NCBI RefSeq assembly: GCF_008579165.1
Contig: NZ_BKCN01000003.1
Reading direction: 5' to 3' (one strand)
Source: Iodidimonas nitroreducens
Lineage (GTDB): Bacteria; Pseudomonadota; Alphaproteobacteria; Sphingomonadales; Rhodothalassiaceae
DNA length: 64,000 nt
Of the stretch, positions 9,801 through 18,543 are shown one piece after another. The position numbers and the translations under genes are program-made. Within the stretch, counting starts at the first letter, position 1; every line of letters starts with the position of its first letter. The notes beneath the pieces were generated by a model. That model was given only the letters and a program-made list of their open reading frames with translations, had not been told where the DNA came from and ran no database searches.

Positions 9801-12781
9801 ATGGATGCGCGGCGATACGCTTTCACGCCTGCCCTCGTGGGGACAAATCCTTTCATCCATCGCCTGGTTGCCGGGATTTTGGGTGTGTTGATCCTGATTG
9901 GTGGAGCACAGGCGCAATTGCCCGATGCCGATAGCCTGCGCCGGGCGCTCAATCAGGGGAAATCCCTGACCAGCAGCCCGGTGGAAACCCCATCGGCCCT
10001 TGATCTTTCGCGGCAGCTCAAAGGCAATCAGACGAATGATAAGATTGGGCCTGAAGGCGAGCAGCCCTTTCCTGTTGAAGAACCGCTCTCTCCCCTGGAG
10101 ATGGATTATAACAGGCGGTTGGGGCGGGATTTGCCCGGCGAAATTGAAAGCGAAGAAACCCGGGCCAAAAACCAGCGCCGCAAGCGGCTGGAGCAGGCGC
10201 AATTGCAAACCCAGGCATCGCTGCGCCCAATGACCGAACTGGAATTGGAACAGCTCGAAGAGATGCGTGCCGCCAAAGAGCGGGAAAAAGCGCCGCCCAT
10301 GTTGCGGCAATTTGGCTATGATCTGTTTCGCGATAGCCTGGCGGCATCCGATATGCCAGTCACCGGGCGCTTATCCGATAGCTATATTCTGGGTGTTGGC
10401 GATGAAATTGTCGTCACCATGGTGGGGCAAAGTGGCGGCACCATCGTGACCGGGGTGGATCGTGAAGGCCGGATCATCTTGCCGGATTTGGCCCCGATTC
10501 CGGCTGCGGGCCGCAGCTTTGGCGATTTTGCCCGGGATGTGCGCCAGCGCGTGGCGCAATCGCTTTTGGGCACGGAAGCATATGTTTCCATCGGGGCTCT
10601 GCGTCAGGTCAGTGTCACGGTCATGGGGGAAGTGGACTATCCGGGGCAATATCAGGCGACCAGCCAATCCGATTTGTTGCAGCTGATGGCTTTGGCGGGG
10701 GGATCAAAAAATCGGGTTCCTTGCGTCGGTTGACAGTTTTTCGTGATGGCCAGCGCCTTGAGATTGATCTTTATGATGTTTTTTTCGGCACGGGGGATAT
10801 CTCCCTTCAGGTCCGCGATGGCGATCGTCTGCTGGTGCCCCTGATCGGCCCCACGGTGGCGGTGGCGGGGGATGTGGTGCGCCCGGCTATATATGAATTG
10901 CCGGCAAACCAAATAAAAAGAGCGGATCAAGAGATCGCTGTGGCCGAGGTGCTGCAATTGGCCGGGGGCTCATTGCGGCCCCGGGGCTATAGCATCGATC
11001 GCAATCGCATCGGCAATGATGGCTATCAGAATTTTACCAGCACCAGCGCCACGGATCGTGTGGCTGCGGGCGATCTGTATCAGGTTTATCCCCAGCGTCA
11101 GGTGCATCTGGGGCGGGTGCAGCTTTTGGGCCATGTGCGCCAGCCCGGTTACAAGCCGTTGAGCGCCGCCCCCACCATCAGCGCTTTGCTGAAAGGGGGC
11201 GATGCTCTGAAAATGGCCCCTTATTCGCTTTTTGCCATTGTCGAGACCATCGACGATCTGTCGCAGCAGCTGGTTTATAAGCCGGTTGATCTGGGGCCGA
11301 TTCTGGCGGGCACTGAAGATGTGGTTTTGCGTGATCAGGATAGTCTGCTGATTTTAGGGCCGCACGAACTGGATTATCTTTCATCTGAAGCGGTGCGCAG
11401 TGCCGTTCTCGCCCCGCAATCGGTAACGCCGGATCAATGTGATGCGGTGGTGTCTTTGGCTCGGCGGGCGCGTCAGGCGGATAGTGAGCGCTTGGCGGCG
11501 GCGGCGCGTTCCGTGTTCATTGTCGAGGAAGATCGACAGCAACAAGAACAGCAGCAACAGCAGCAGCAACAGCAGCTTCAACAAGGTCAACAGACCCAAT
11601 TGGGCGCGGTTGGTCAGAATGGCAGCAGAAATCAGGATAATTCAGCGGTGCAGCGGGCGTCTGATTTTTCCTCGGATGAAATCGTTTCGGCCAGCGAATT
11701 GGCGCGTTTGGCCGCACAGGCAGCGCAATGCAATGAATTTTTCGATGAACGTCCGGAAATCCTGCCTTTGGCCATTGAATATGCGGTGGTGATGATGGGC
11801 GCGGTGCGCCAGCCCGGGCTTTATCCTATTGCCGGATCGGCCTCTTTGCGTGATCTGGTGGCGGCCAGCGGGGGGCTTAGTCTGTCTGCTGATCCCGAAC
11901 AGATCGAAATTTCCAGCATTCGCAATCGTGAACTGGCGGCACTGGGGGCGACCGAAAGGCGCTATGTGGATCTGCGCAGCGCTTCTTTGGCCAGCATTGA
12001 TGTGACCCCGGGCAGCACGATCCGTTTTGCATCGCAGCAGGCGACCATGGAAGCCGGCACGGTTTTGCTGTCGGGTGAATTTAAAAGGCCCGGTGTTTAT
12101 ACCATCAAGCGCGGAGAAACCCTGCTTCAGGTGATGACCCGGGCGGGTGGGCTCACGGATCAGGCTTATCCCTTTGGCTCGGTTTTTACCCGGATGCGGG
12201 TAAAGCAGGAACAGCAGGAAGGGTTCCGCCGCACCGCGCGCGAACTGAATAATGCTCTGGCTTTGGCCATGCTGCGGGAAAATATTTCCGGCGATGCCCT
12301 GACGGCGGCCAATTCTTTGGTCAATTCCTTTGCTACGGTTGAAGCTGCAGGGCGGGTTGTGGTGGAAGCCGATCCCCAGATTTTGCGCCAAAATCCTGAA
12401 CGTGATCTGGTTTTGGAAACGGGTGATTCCATCTTCATCCCCAAACGGCCCAATTTTGTGCTGACGGCAGGGGATTTGCTTAATCCCGGTGCTCTGCAAT
12501 TCAGAAGCGGCAAATCCATCGAGGATTATCTGGATGAAGCCGGTGGATTTCAGGAAACCGCTGATAAAAACCGGGTGTTTATCGTCTTTCCCAATGGGGT
12601 GGCGCAGCCGGTTTCACTCTCGCGTTGGTCGCGCAATACATCCATGGTTCCCCCGGGTAGCACTATTGTGGTGCCAAAGGATGTCAATCCCCTCGAAACG
12701 CTCAATATCGTGCGGGAAATTTCCGATGTCTTGAGCAATCTGGCGGTGTCTGCGGCCTCTATCGCCGTGATCTCGCGTTGA
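9801..12781 (+). CDS. SLBB-domain polysaccharide export protein; frame broken
   Basis: Large envelope protein for capsule or exopolysaccharide export, about 990 residues after repair. A signal or anchor segment (LVAGILGVLILIGGAQAQ) is followed by a charged coil, then a Wza-like polysaccharide export domain (YILGVGDEIVVTMVGQ) and repeated SLBB units recognised by VMGEVDYPGQY, LLGHVRQPGYK, MMGAVRQPGLY, LLSGEFKRPGVY and a final GDLLNPGALQF. A Gln-rich stretch interrupts the middle. The frame breaks in six G at 10697-10702; one more G joins MALAGG to IKKSGSLRRLTVF. The start is uncertain (ATG 9801 chosen just before the signal; 9753 and 9744 are upstream options). It is followed at once by the yjbH-like gene. 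Confidence 0.85.
11536..11599 (+). repeat. Poly-glutamine (CAG/CAA) tract inside the SLBB gene
   Basis: A run of mixed CAG and CAA codons encodes almost uninterrupted Gln, broken by single Glu, Leu and Gly residues, between two SLBB regions. Mixing of the two codons makes slippage less likely than in a pure triplet run. Confidence 0.85.
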
Positions 12782-12797
12782 TGTGTGGGGATGCGGG

Positions 12798-15733
12798 ATG
12801 GTCTTCAGCCTGAAGGCTATGGGGGCGGTGGTCCTGTTCGGGCTTTTCATGGCCGGTGGCGAAAGCCAGGGGCAAAACTTATCCGGGTTTGATGAGCCCC
12901 AACCTTCCACCACGGCTTTTGGCACCACCGGCCTGCTTCAAAGCCCTTCGGCACGCTTTTCAAAGCCGGGCACTGTTGAATTGGGCGGTTTTTTTGTCGA
13001 GCCTTATCGCGGCTTTACGATCCGGGCGCAGCCTCTGCCCTGGCTGGAGGCGAATTTCCGAGTCACCGATATCACCAATATTGCCAAGAATGGCACGGTT
13101 TTGCCTTTGGGCCAGATATCCTTTCTGGAGGATCTGTTTTCGTTGAAAGGGGGGGGCACCCGGCGGCAGCGCGGCTTTGATCTGAAAATTCGCCTGCTTC
13201 AGGAAGGGGATTTCTTGCCGGCTGTGGCGGTGGGCGGGCAGGATCTGTTTGGCGATGCGGATTTTGGCGGGGAATATCTGGTGGCCAGCAAGCGCTTTGG
13301 CCCTGTGGATATCACTTTTGGCCTTGGCTGGGGCTATTTCGGCAGCCGGGGGCATATCGGCAATCCTCTTGATTCCCTTGATGATGGCTTTCGCCGCCGC
13401 AGTTCTGGTGATGTGCGCGGCTCGTTTAATTTCGGCGATTATTTTTCCGGTAATGATCTGGCTTTTTTTGGCGGTGTGGAATGGCACACGCCCCTTGATG
13501 GTTTTTCGGTGAAGCTTGATTATAGCGGGGCTGACCCAGAGCGCGCGCCCCTTGGCAGCCGCCTTGATGAGGATTTTCCGGTTAATATGGGGGTGAATTA
13601 CAGGCCGGTTCATTGGCTTGATATGGCCCTTGGCTTTGAGCGGGGGAATACCCTTTCTGCCCGGATGGCGGTGCGTTTTGATCTGTTTGATCTGCCGCGT
13701 TTTTATCCGCGTGATGGGCGCCAAGGAGGCCATCCGGCGGCAGGTGCTCCCTTCCCAAAACCATCGGGGGATGGGGCAACGGTTGCGCCAAAGCCCGCGG
13801 CCCCCCATCGGATGACCAATGATCTGGTGCTTGAGCTTTCCGCCTTTTTGCGCCGGGCAGGCCATGATACGGCGCGGATTTCTGTGGATGCCAATGCCGT
13901 TTATGTGGCGATCACCTCCCCCATGGCGGGGCTTGGCCCTTTCGATGAACAGGCTTTGGCGACCGCGATTTTTGAGGCGATCCCGTTGGTGATCGATCAG
14001 CTTTGGCTGAGCTTCGGCCCGGAAAAGCCCAGCGATTCCCGCCTTTATCAGCGCGATGAGGATCATGGCCGGGCCGCCGGGGCAATGCTGGCGCTAGTGG
14101 ATGGGCTTTATGGTGCTGATGAAGGATATGCCGCCACGATCCGGCTGGCGGATGGGGTCGCCCTTTATGATCTGTGGGGGGCAGTCAATGGGGATATGGC
14201 CTTTGCCAGCGCGCTGGCCGATCCGCTTTTGCTCACCTTGCCCGATGATCTTTATCTGATCAAAATGCGATCTTTTGCGGATGGCTTTGTTGAACGCGAT
14301 CTTGCGGCCCCAAAAGCTCTGGCCAGTGCCCGCGCGATGATGATGGCGACGGCCGATGCCCCGGTTTCATCGCTCCGTATCGAGGGCCGCACCCGGGCCA
14401 CCGTGCAGATTGATGCCGCTGATGGCAGCCGGATCGATGGGGCGCTTTTGTCGCAAAGGCTTGATGTGGCGGAAAGCCTTGTTATGGCTTCGGGCTATGA
14501 TAATCAAACCGCCCTTGAAGCCTTTGCCGCTGATTTTTTTGCCAGAATGGCCCGGGCGGGGATCAGGCCGCGATCAGTGGCATGGCTGGATGGCCGCATG
14601 ACCATCTGGATCGATGGCGGCCCATCGGATTTTGAAATCCAACGGATCGGGCGGATTGCCCGCGATCTGGCACTGCATGGCACGGACCAATTGGAAGCCA
14701 TCTCGATCCGCCGAGGGGTGGGCCGGCATGATGCTATCGATGTGCAGCTTTTGCGCCGGGATGTGGTGCGGGCTGTGGCGGGACGCGGCTCGGCTGAGGA
14801 AATCTGGCTCACTTCGGCCATCGAGATGGAGCCCGCGCCCCTGCCGGACAAAACCCTGAGGGTGGAGAATGACAAGGCCAGCCCCTTTCTGGAATGGGGG
14901 GTGGCTCCGGTGCTCATCCAGCATATCGGCGATCAGGAAAGCGGTCCCTGGCTTGCTGATCTTTCTATCGATCTGCTGGCGTCTCTCGATCTTGCGCCGG
15001 GGCTGCAATTATCCGGGGCGGTGCGGCGGTTTATTGCGGGCAATCTGGATCAGATCAGCCCGGCTTCATCAAGCAGCGATCTGCCGTGGTGCGCAGCGAT
15101 GTAAAGCGCTTCATCGAAAATGGCCGCACATCGATCCCTTATCTGCAGGCCGATTGGCGTGGTGGCTTTGCACCGCATCTTTATGGCCGTGTTTCTGCAG
15201 GCATATTCGAGCAGATCTATGCAGGGCTTTCCACCGAATTGCTCTATCGCAATCCCGATGATGGCTGGTCAGTGGGGGGGGAATTGAATTGGCTGAAACG
15301 CCGGGATGAAGATCAGCTTTTTGGGCTGGAAGGCCGCGATAGCCTGAGCGGTGAGATCAGCCTTTATCGGGAATGGGCATCCGGCGTGCTGGCGGTGGTG
15401 CGGGCCGGGCGGTTTTTGGCAGGAGATTGGGGCGGCACTGTCGATCTTTCGCGGCGTTTTGATAATGGCGTGCGGATCGGCGGCTATCTCGCCCTTTCGG
15501 ATGGATCGGATCGCGAATTTGGCGGCACATCTCCTGATAAGGGCGTTTATATCACCATTCCCCTTGGTGAATTATGGCCATTTGGTGGCCCGCGTCGCTC
15601 TGTGAGCACGGAATTGACAGATTTAGCCCGCGATAGCGCACAAAGATTGCGGCTCAACAGCCGATTATATGATTATGTCGCCGGAATTAACCGCCAGCGG
15701 ATTGATTCCGATTGGCCGCAGATTGTTAATTAA
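12798..15733 (+). CDS. YjbH-like exopolysaccharide outer-membrane protein; frame broken
   Basis: About 978 residues after repair, with a signal peptide (FSLKAMGAVVLFGLFMAGG) and then the YjbH-type start, TTGLLQSPSARFSKPGTVELG. The N-terminal third and the C-terminal part are beta-rich barrel-like segments (FGLGWGYFGSRGHIGNPL; YGRVSAGIFEQIYAG). YjbH proteins are encoded with SLBB/Wza-like exporters in exopolysaccharide operons and are thought to act at the outer membrane. The frame breaks near 15086, where one added G turns DLPWCAAM-stop into DLPVVRSDVKRFIENG and continues to 15733. It starts just after the SLBB gene stop; GTG 12783 is an alternative start. Confidence 0.83.
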
Positions 15734-15944
15734 CTAATTGACTTTTGGGCGATATCTTGACAAACCAACCGCTAAGTCAGGATGACGGACCCATCCAGGG
15801 ATGCATAAACTGCTTTGCACCATCGATGTTTTGAATGTCTTTTATTCATGTGCCGCGAAATTTACATAATTGGGTTTTAGTTATTCAGAACCGGTTAACC
15901 GGCTTTCTATAAGAAGACGTGTCGCAAGCGGGTGGAGAAAGAAT

Positions 15945-16970
15945 GTGAACGGGGATCTGTTATTTGCTGCAGGGCTGATTTCCTTTGCCATGGCGCTGGT
16001 TGCCTGCCTTGTTGCAAAGCCATTGGCTCATGCCCTTGGTATCATGGATATGCCCGATGGGGTGAATGGCCGCAAACGCCATAGCCGCCCAACGCCTTTG
16101 ATCGGGGGCGTGGCGATTATTTTTCCCTTTATTTCCAGCACCTTTATCTTTCAACCCGGGCTTAATGGATTTCCTTGGATTGTCAGCTTTGCCACCTTCT
16201 GCATTTTTCTGGTGGGGTTTTTTGATGATCGCAGCCATATGCGGCCGGTTTGGCGGCTGATTGTTTCTGCATTTATTCTGGCGTTTGCAGTGGCGATGAT
16301 CCCCGATCTGCGTTTGACCGTTTTGCATTTTTCCTTTTCCGATGCGGCCTTTCTTTTACCAAGCGCAGTGGCCGCTGGTTTTGCCCTCGTTTGTTTGCTG
16401 GGCTTGCAAAATGCCGTGAATATGGCGGATGGCAAAAATGGTCTGGTCATCGGGATGAGCATTGTCTGGTCGGCCTTCCTCATGCTTCCGGCCCCTGATG
16501 AATTGCGGCCGATTTTGATCAGCCTGCTGATTTCCCTGACCGTAACCGGATTTTTCAATATCCGGGGCAAGTTGTTTTTGGGCGATGCGGGCAGCTATTC
16601 GCTGGCGATCATTCTGGGGATGCTGTCGATCTATGTGTTTAATCACAGCGCCATGGCTCTGCCTGCGGATATGATCGTTTTATGGTTTCTGATCCCGGTT
16701 CTTGATTGTATTCGGCTGATTTTCAGCCGGGTCAGCCGGGGGCGCGCGCCTTTTTCTCCGGATCGCAATCATTTCCATCATGTGATCAATGATAGCATGT
16801 CCTGGCGCTATGGCCTTTTTGTCTATCTGGCGCATGTGATTTTGCCCGGAATGACTGCTTTCCTGTGGCCTTCTTATACGCTGCCCCTGATCGTTCTCAG
16901 CGGTTTCAGCTATCTGTTGGTTTATATCTCACTCACCCGTCGTTTGGGTGTTTTGGGGATCACCCGATAA
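15945..16970 (+). CDS. WecA/MraY-family undecaprenyl-phosphate sugar-1-phosphate transferase
   Basis: Polytopic inner-membrane enzyme that starts glycan assembly by moving a sugar-1-phosphate from UDP-sugar to undecaprenyl phosphate. Family signatures are VGFFDDRSHM (Mg-binding Asp pair), NMADGKNGL, LFLGDAGSYSL and the HFHH cluster. There are about ten hydrophobic segments. WecA-like members use UDP-GlcNAc or similar. The location after SLBB and YjbH genes suggests it primes the exported polysaccharide. GTG 15945 is preferred over an in-frame TTG at 15870, because a GGAG ribosome site sits about eight bases upstream and the protein then begins directly at the first membrane helix. Confidence 0.88.
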   Translation: MNGDLLFAAGLISFAMALVACLVAKPLAHALGIMDMPDGVNGRKRHSRPTPLIGGVAIIFPFISSTFIFQPGLNGFPWIVSFATFCIFLVGFFDDRSHMRPVWRLIVSAFILAFAVAMIPDLRLTVLHFSFSDAAFLLPSAVAAGFALVCLLGLQNAVNMADGKNGLVIGMSIVWSAFLMLPAPDELRPILISLLISLTVTGFFNIRGKLFLGDAGSYSLAIILGMLSIYVFNHSAMALPADMIVLWFLIPVLDCIRLIFSRVSRGRAPFSPDRNHFHHVINDSMSWRYGLFVYLAHVILPGMTAFLWPSYTLPLIVLSGFSYLLVYISLTRRLGVLGITR

Positions 16971-17062
16971 ACTTTCCAAACGGACTTTGAAGCGCTTTAC
17001 AGGCGGCTTTGCCTATGCTTTAAGGTCCATCCAAACGCGCTGATGATCTTGCTCTTCAGTGA

Positions 17063-17137
17063 TGGGGCGTAGCCAAGTGGTAAGGCAACGGGTTTTGATC
17101 CCGTCATGCGCAGGTTCGAATCCTGCCGCCCCAGCCA
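17063..17137 (+). tRNA. tRNA-Gln (anticodon TTG)
   Basis: Complete cloverleaf. The acceptor arm TGGGGCG pairs with CGCCCCA, the anticodon loop reads TTTTGAT with anticodon TTG, and the T arm contains GTTCGAATC. The discriminator G is followed by an encoded CCA. Confidence 0.96.
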
Positions 17138-17237
17138 GCCTGCATGGAAATGCACTTAAAATTCATTTTACTGCCAAATATTTTGCTACAGGTCCTGTGT
17201 GGTTTGCCTGCGCAGACGATAATGGCGCAGAAGTTCC

Positions 17238-17261
17238 GCATGTGTTAGAATGTACACATGC
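17238..17261 (+). promoter_or_regulatory. Operator-like inverted repeat over the -10 of the toxin-antitoxin operon
   Basis: Perfect 8-base arms GCATGTGT and ACACATGC flank an 8-base spacer that begins with TAGAAT, a good -10 hexamer. It lies about 20 bases before the antitoxin ATG. Ribbon-helix-helix antitoxins typically repress their own operon through such palindromes. Confidence 0.6.
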
Positions 17262-17279
17262 CAACACAGGGATTTTTCA

Positions 17280-17549
17280 ATGACCGCCAGCACCACCATG
17301 ACGATCAGGGTTCGGCCCGATGTGAAAGAAAAACTCGACCAGATCGCGGTCAGCACGCAGCGCAGTAAATCTTTTCTCGCAGGCGAGGCCGTTGCGGCTT
17401 ATGTCGATCGGGAGCTTGAAATCATCGGCGGGATCAGAAGCGGCATGGTTGATGCGGCGGTTGGCCGTGTCGTGTCCCATGATGAAGCCATGACCGAAAT
17501 CTATGCCGCTATCGACGCGACTGAGGCCAAGCGAGCAGATAAAGGGTGA
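17280..17549 (+). CDS. parD: ParD/CopG-type ribbon-helix-helix antitoxin
   Basis: 89-residue antitoxin. The N-terminal TMTIRVRPDVKEKLDQIA followed by RSKSFLAGEAVAAYV is a ribbon-helix-helix DNA-binding domain. The C-terminal half (MVDAAVGRVVSHDEAMTEIYAAIDA) is the toxin-neutralising region. Its 3' end overlaps the toxin start by four bases (GTGA). The ATG at 17280 follows an AGGG sequence; ATG 17250 lies within the operator-like repeat and is less likely. The operon presumably autoregulates through the inverted repeat at 17238-17261. Confidence 0.88.
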   Translation: MTASTTMTIRVRPDVKEKLDQIAVSTQRSKSFLAGEAVAAYVDRELEIIGGIRSGMVDAAVGRVVSHDEAMTEIYAAIDATEAKRADKG

Positions 17550-17860
17550 AGCGGCCGGTTATCTGGGCTCGCAGAGCGCTGGATGATATCAAGCAACAGG
17601 TCGGTTTCATTGCGCAGGATAATCCGGCCGCCGCCAGACAGGTTGCGGATCATATTGATGATGCAGGCAAGGCTCTTGGCGAAATGGCAACGGGCCGCCC
17701 TGGCCGGGTAAGCGGCACCTATGAAAAGCTCCTTGCCCGGTTGCCCTCTATCCTCGCTTATGAGCTGCGATCCGTTGCCGGGCAGGAAAGTGTCGTGATC
17801 TTGCGCGTGATCCACATCTCGCGGAATTGGCAAGTCGGGCATTGGCCGCAAGAGCCTTAA
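17546..17860 (+). CDS. parE: ParE/RelE superfamily toxin
   Basis: 104-residue toxin of the ParE/RelE fold. The N terminus KRPVIWARRALDDIKQQVGFI and the C-terminal ILRVIHISRNW (the family's IxRVxHxxRxW pattern) are diagnostic. ParE members poison DNA gyrase, while RelE members cut mRNA on the ribosome. The Trp-containing HISRNW end and the ParD-type partner favour ParE. It starts with GTG inside the antitoxin stop, so it is translationally coupled. It is intact and probably functional. Confidence 0.86.
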   Translation: MKRPVIWARRALDDIKQQVGFIAQDNPAAARQVADHIDDAGKALGEMATGRPGRVSGTYEKLLARLPSILAYELRSVAGQESVVILRVIHISRNWQVGHWPQEP

Positions 17861-17884
17861 TCAAAGCTTTGCCATAAGCGTGTT

Positions 17885-18058
17885 CTACGCGCAGCCAAAT
17901 GATTTGGAGCGTGGGGCGAAAAAATAGACCAGTAGATAAAGCTGTGTAACAAGAACAAGCGTATAAACGACGAGATTGAGCGCGATATCAGCCGGACCGC
18001 CAGCAGCAAGGCAGAAGATTATAATGGCAGGTACAGAGAAGGCTAAAATCGGTTTGTG
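17885..18058 (-). pseudogene. Possible remnant of a membrane protein
   Basis: A 57-codon open stretch without a good start encodes two hydrophobic segments (KPILAFSVPAIIIFCLAAGG, then NLVVYTLVLVTQLYLLVYFF) and ends in a stop. I do not recognise a family. It lies in debris between the parDE pair and the broken vapB, and may be the tail of a deleted gene or chance. Confidence 0.25.
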
Positions 18059-18093
18059 TTATGATGCCCTGAATGGCAGTGTCTCGATCACCA

Positions 18094-18359
18094 TCAATCT
18101 TTCCGATTGTCATCAAGCCCGATTTTATCGAGAGAAAAGCGCCCCTCTTCGATCAGCGTGGGACGTTCAAACAGAAAATCCTCACCCGCAGGCAATTCGT
18201 TCATGAGGAAAAGCCAATCCGGACACGGACTGGACTTAACAGGATCGCATCGCGCTGACGTTCGATGGTCAGTTCGGTCACGCCTTGGAGCTCGAAGTCC
18301 TTGGGCAGGCAGATCGCTTGGTCGTGGTTATTGTGAAAGATAGACACGGTGCGCGGCAT
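18094..18359 (-). pseudogene. vapB: Broken orphan VapB-type (AbrB/MazE-fold) antitoxin gene
   Basis: From an ATG at 18359 with a GGAGG site, the protein reads PRTVSIFHNNHDQAICLPKDFEL and ITIERQRDAILLSPVR-like sequence, which is the AbrB-fold DNA-binding start of VapB. It then stops early. The remainder of a VapB-like tail (PDWLFLMNELPAGEDFLFER, EEGRFSLDKIGLDD) continues in another frame after about 18225. A net change of one added base, or two removed, restores it. No vapC toxin follows on this strand; downstream sequence is unrelated debris. It is either decayed or hit by the same indel errors seen elsewhere. The missing toxin makes it an orphan in either case. Confidence 0.65.
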
Positions 18360-18440
18360 GATGATCCTCCATGCTTATAAAAATAGCATAGCATTGCTTG
18401 GCATATATCAAACATAGGCTCTCTGGCGCGGGTCTTGGCC

Positions 18441-18482
18441 GCTGGCTCCGATCATCCCCCAAGGGGGCGGAAGGGAGCCAGC
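18441..18482. other. Two-tier stem-loop downstream of the autotransporter gene
   Basis: Outer arms GCTGGCTCC and GGAGCCAGC are perfect complements, and inside them CCCCC and GGGGG form a second helix with an AA loop. It begins about 60 bases beyond the autotransporter stop. There is no T run on either side, so it is not a standard intrinsic terminator, but it may protect an mRNA 3' end. Confidence 0.45.
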
Positions 18483-18543
18483 CGCATTGTTCTGCCGATC
18501 AGGGGCGCGCGGAAAATGCGCGCAAATCCGACCAGTGCCTTAA

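Noticed and set aside
12960..14066. Long open frame of 368 codons on the minus strand
   Set aside because: It lies entirely antisense to the YjbH-like gene, and its composition (Ile, Arg, Lys, Gly, His rich) is that of a shadow of GC-rich coding DNA. No family resemblance.
17063..18540. tRNA-Gln followed by mobile-type genes as an integrated island
   Set aside because: No integrase, no phage or plasmid gene and no second copy of the tRNA 3' end were seen in the window; only toxin-antitoxin genes support it.
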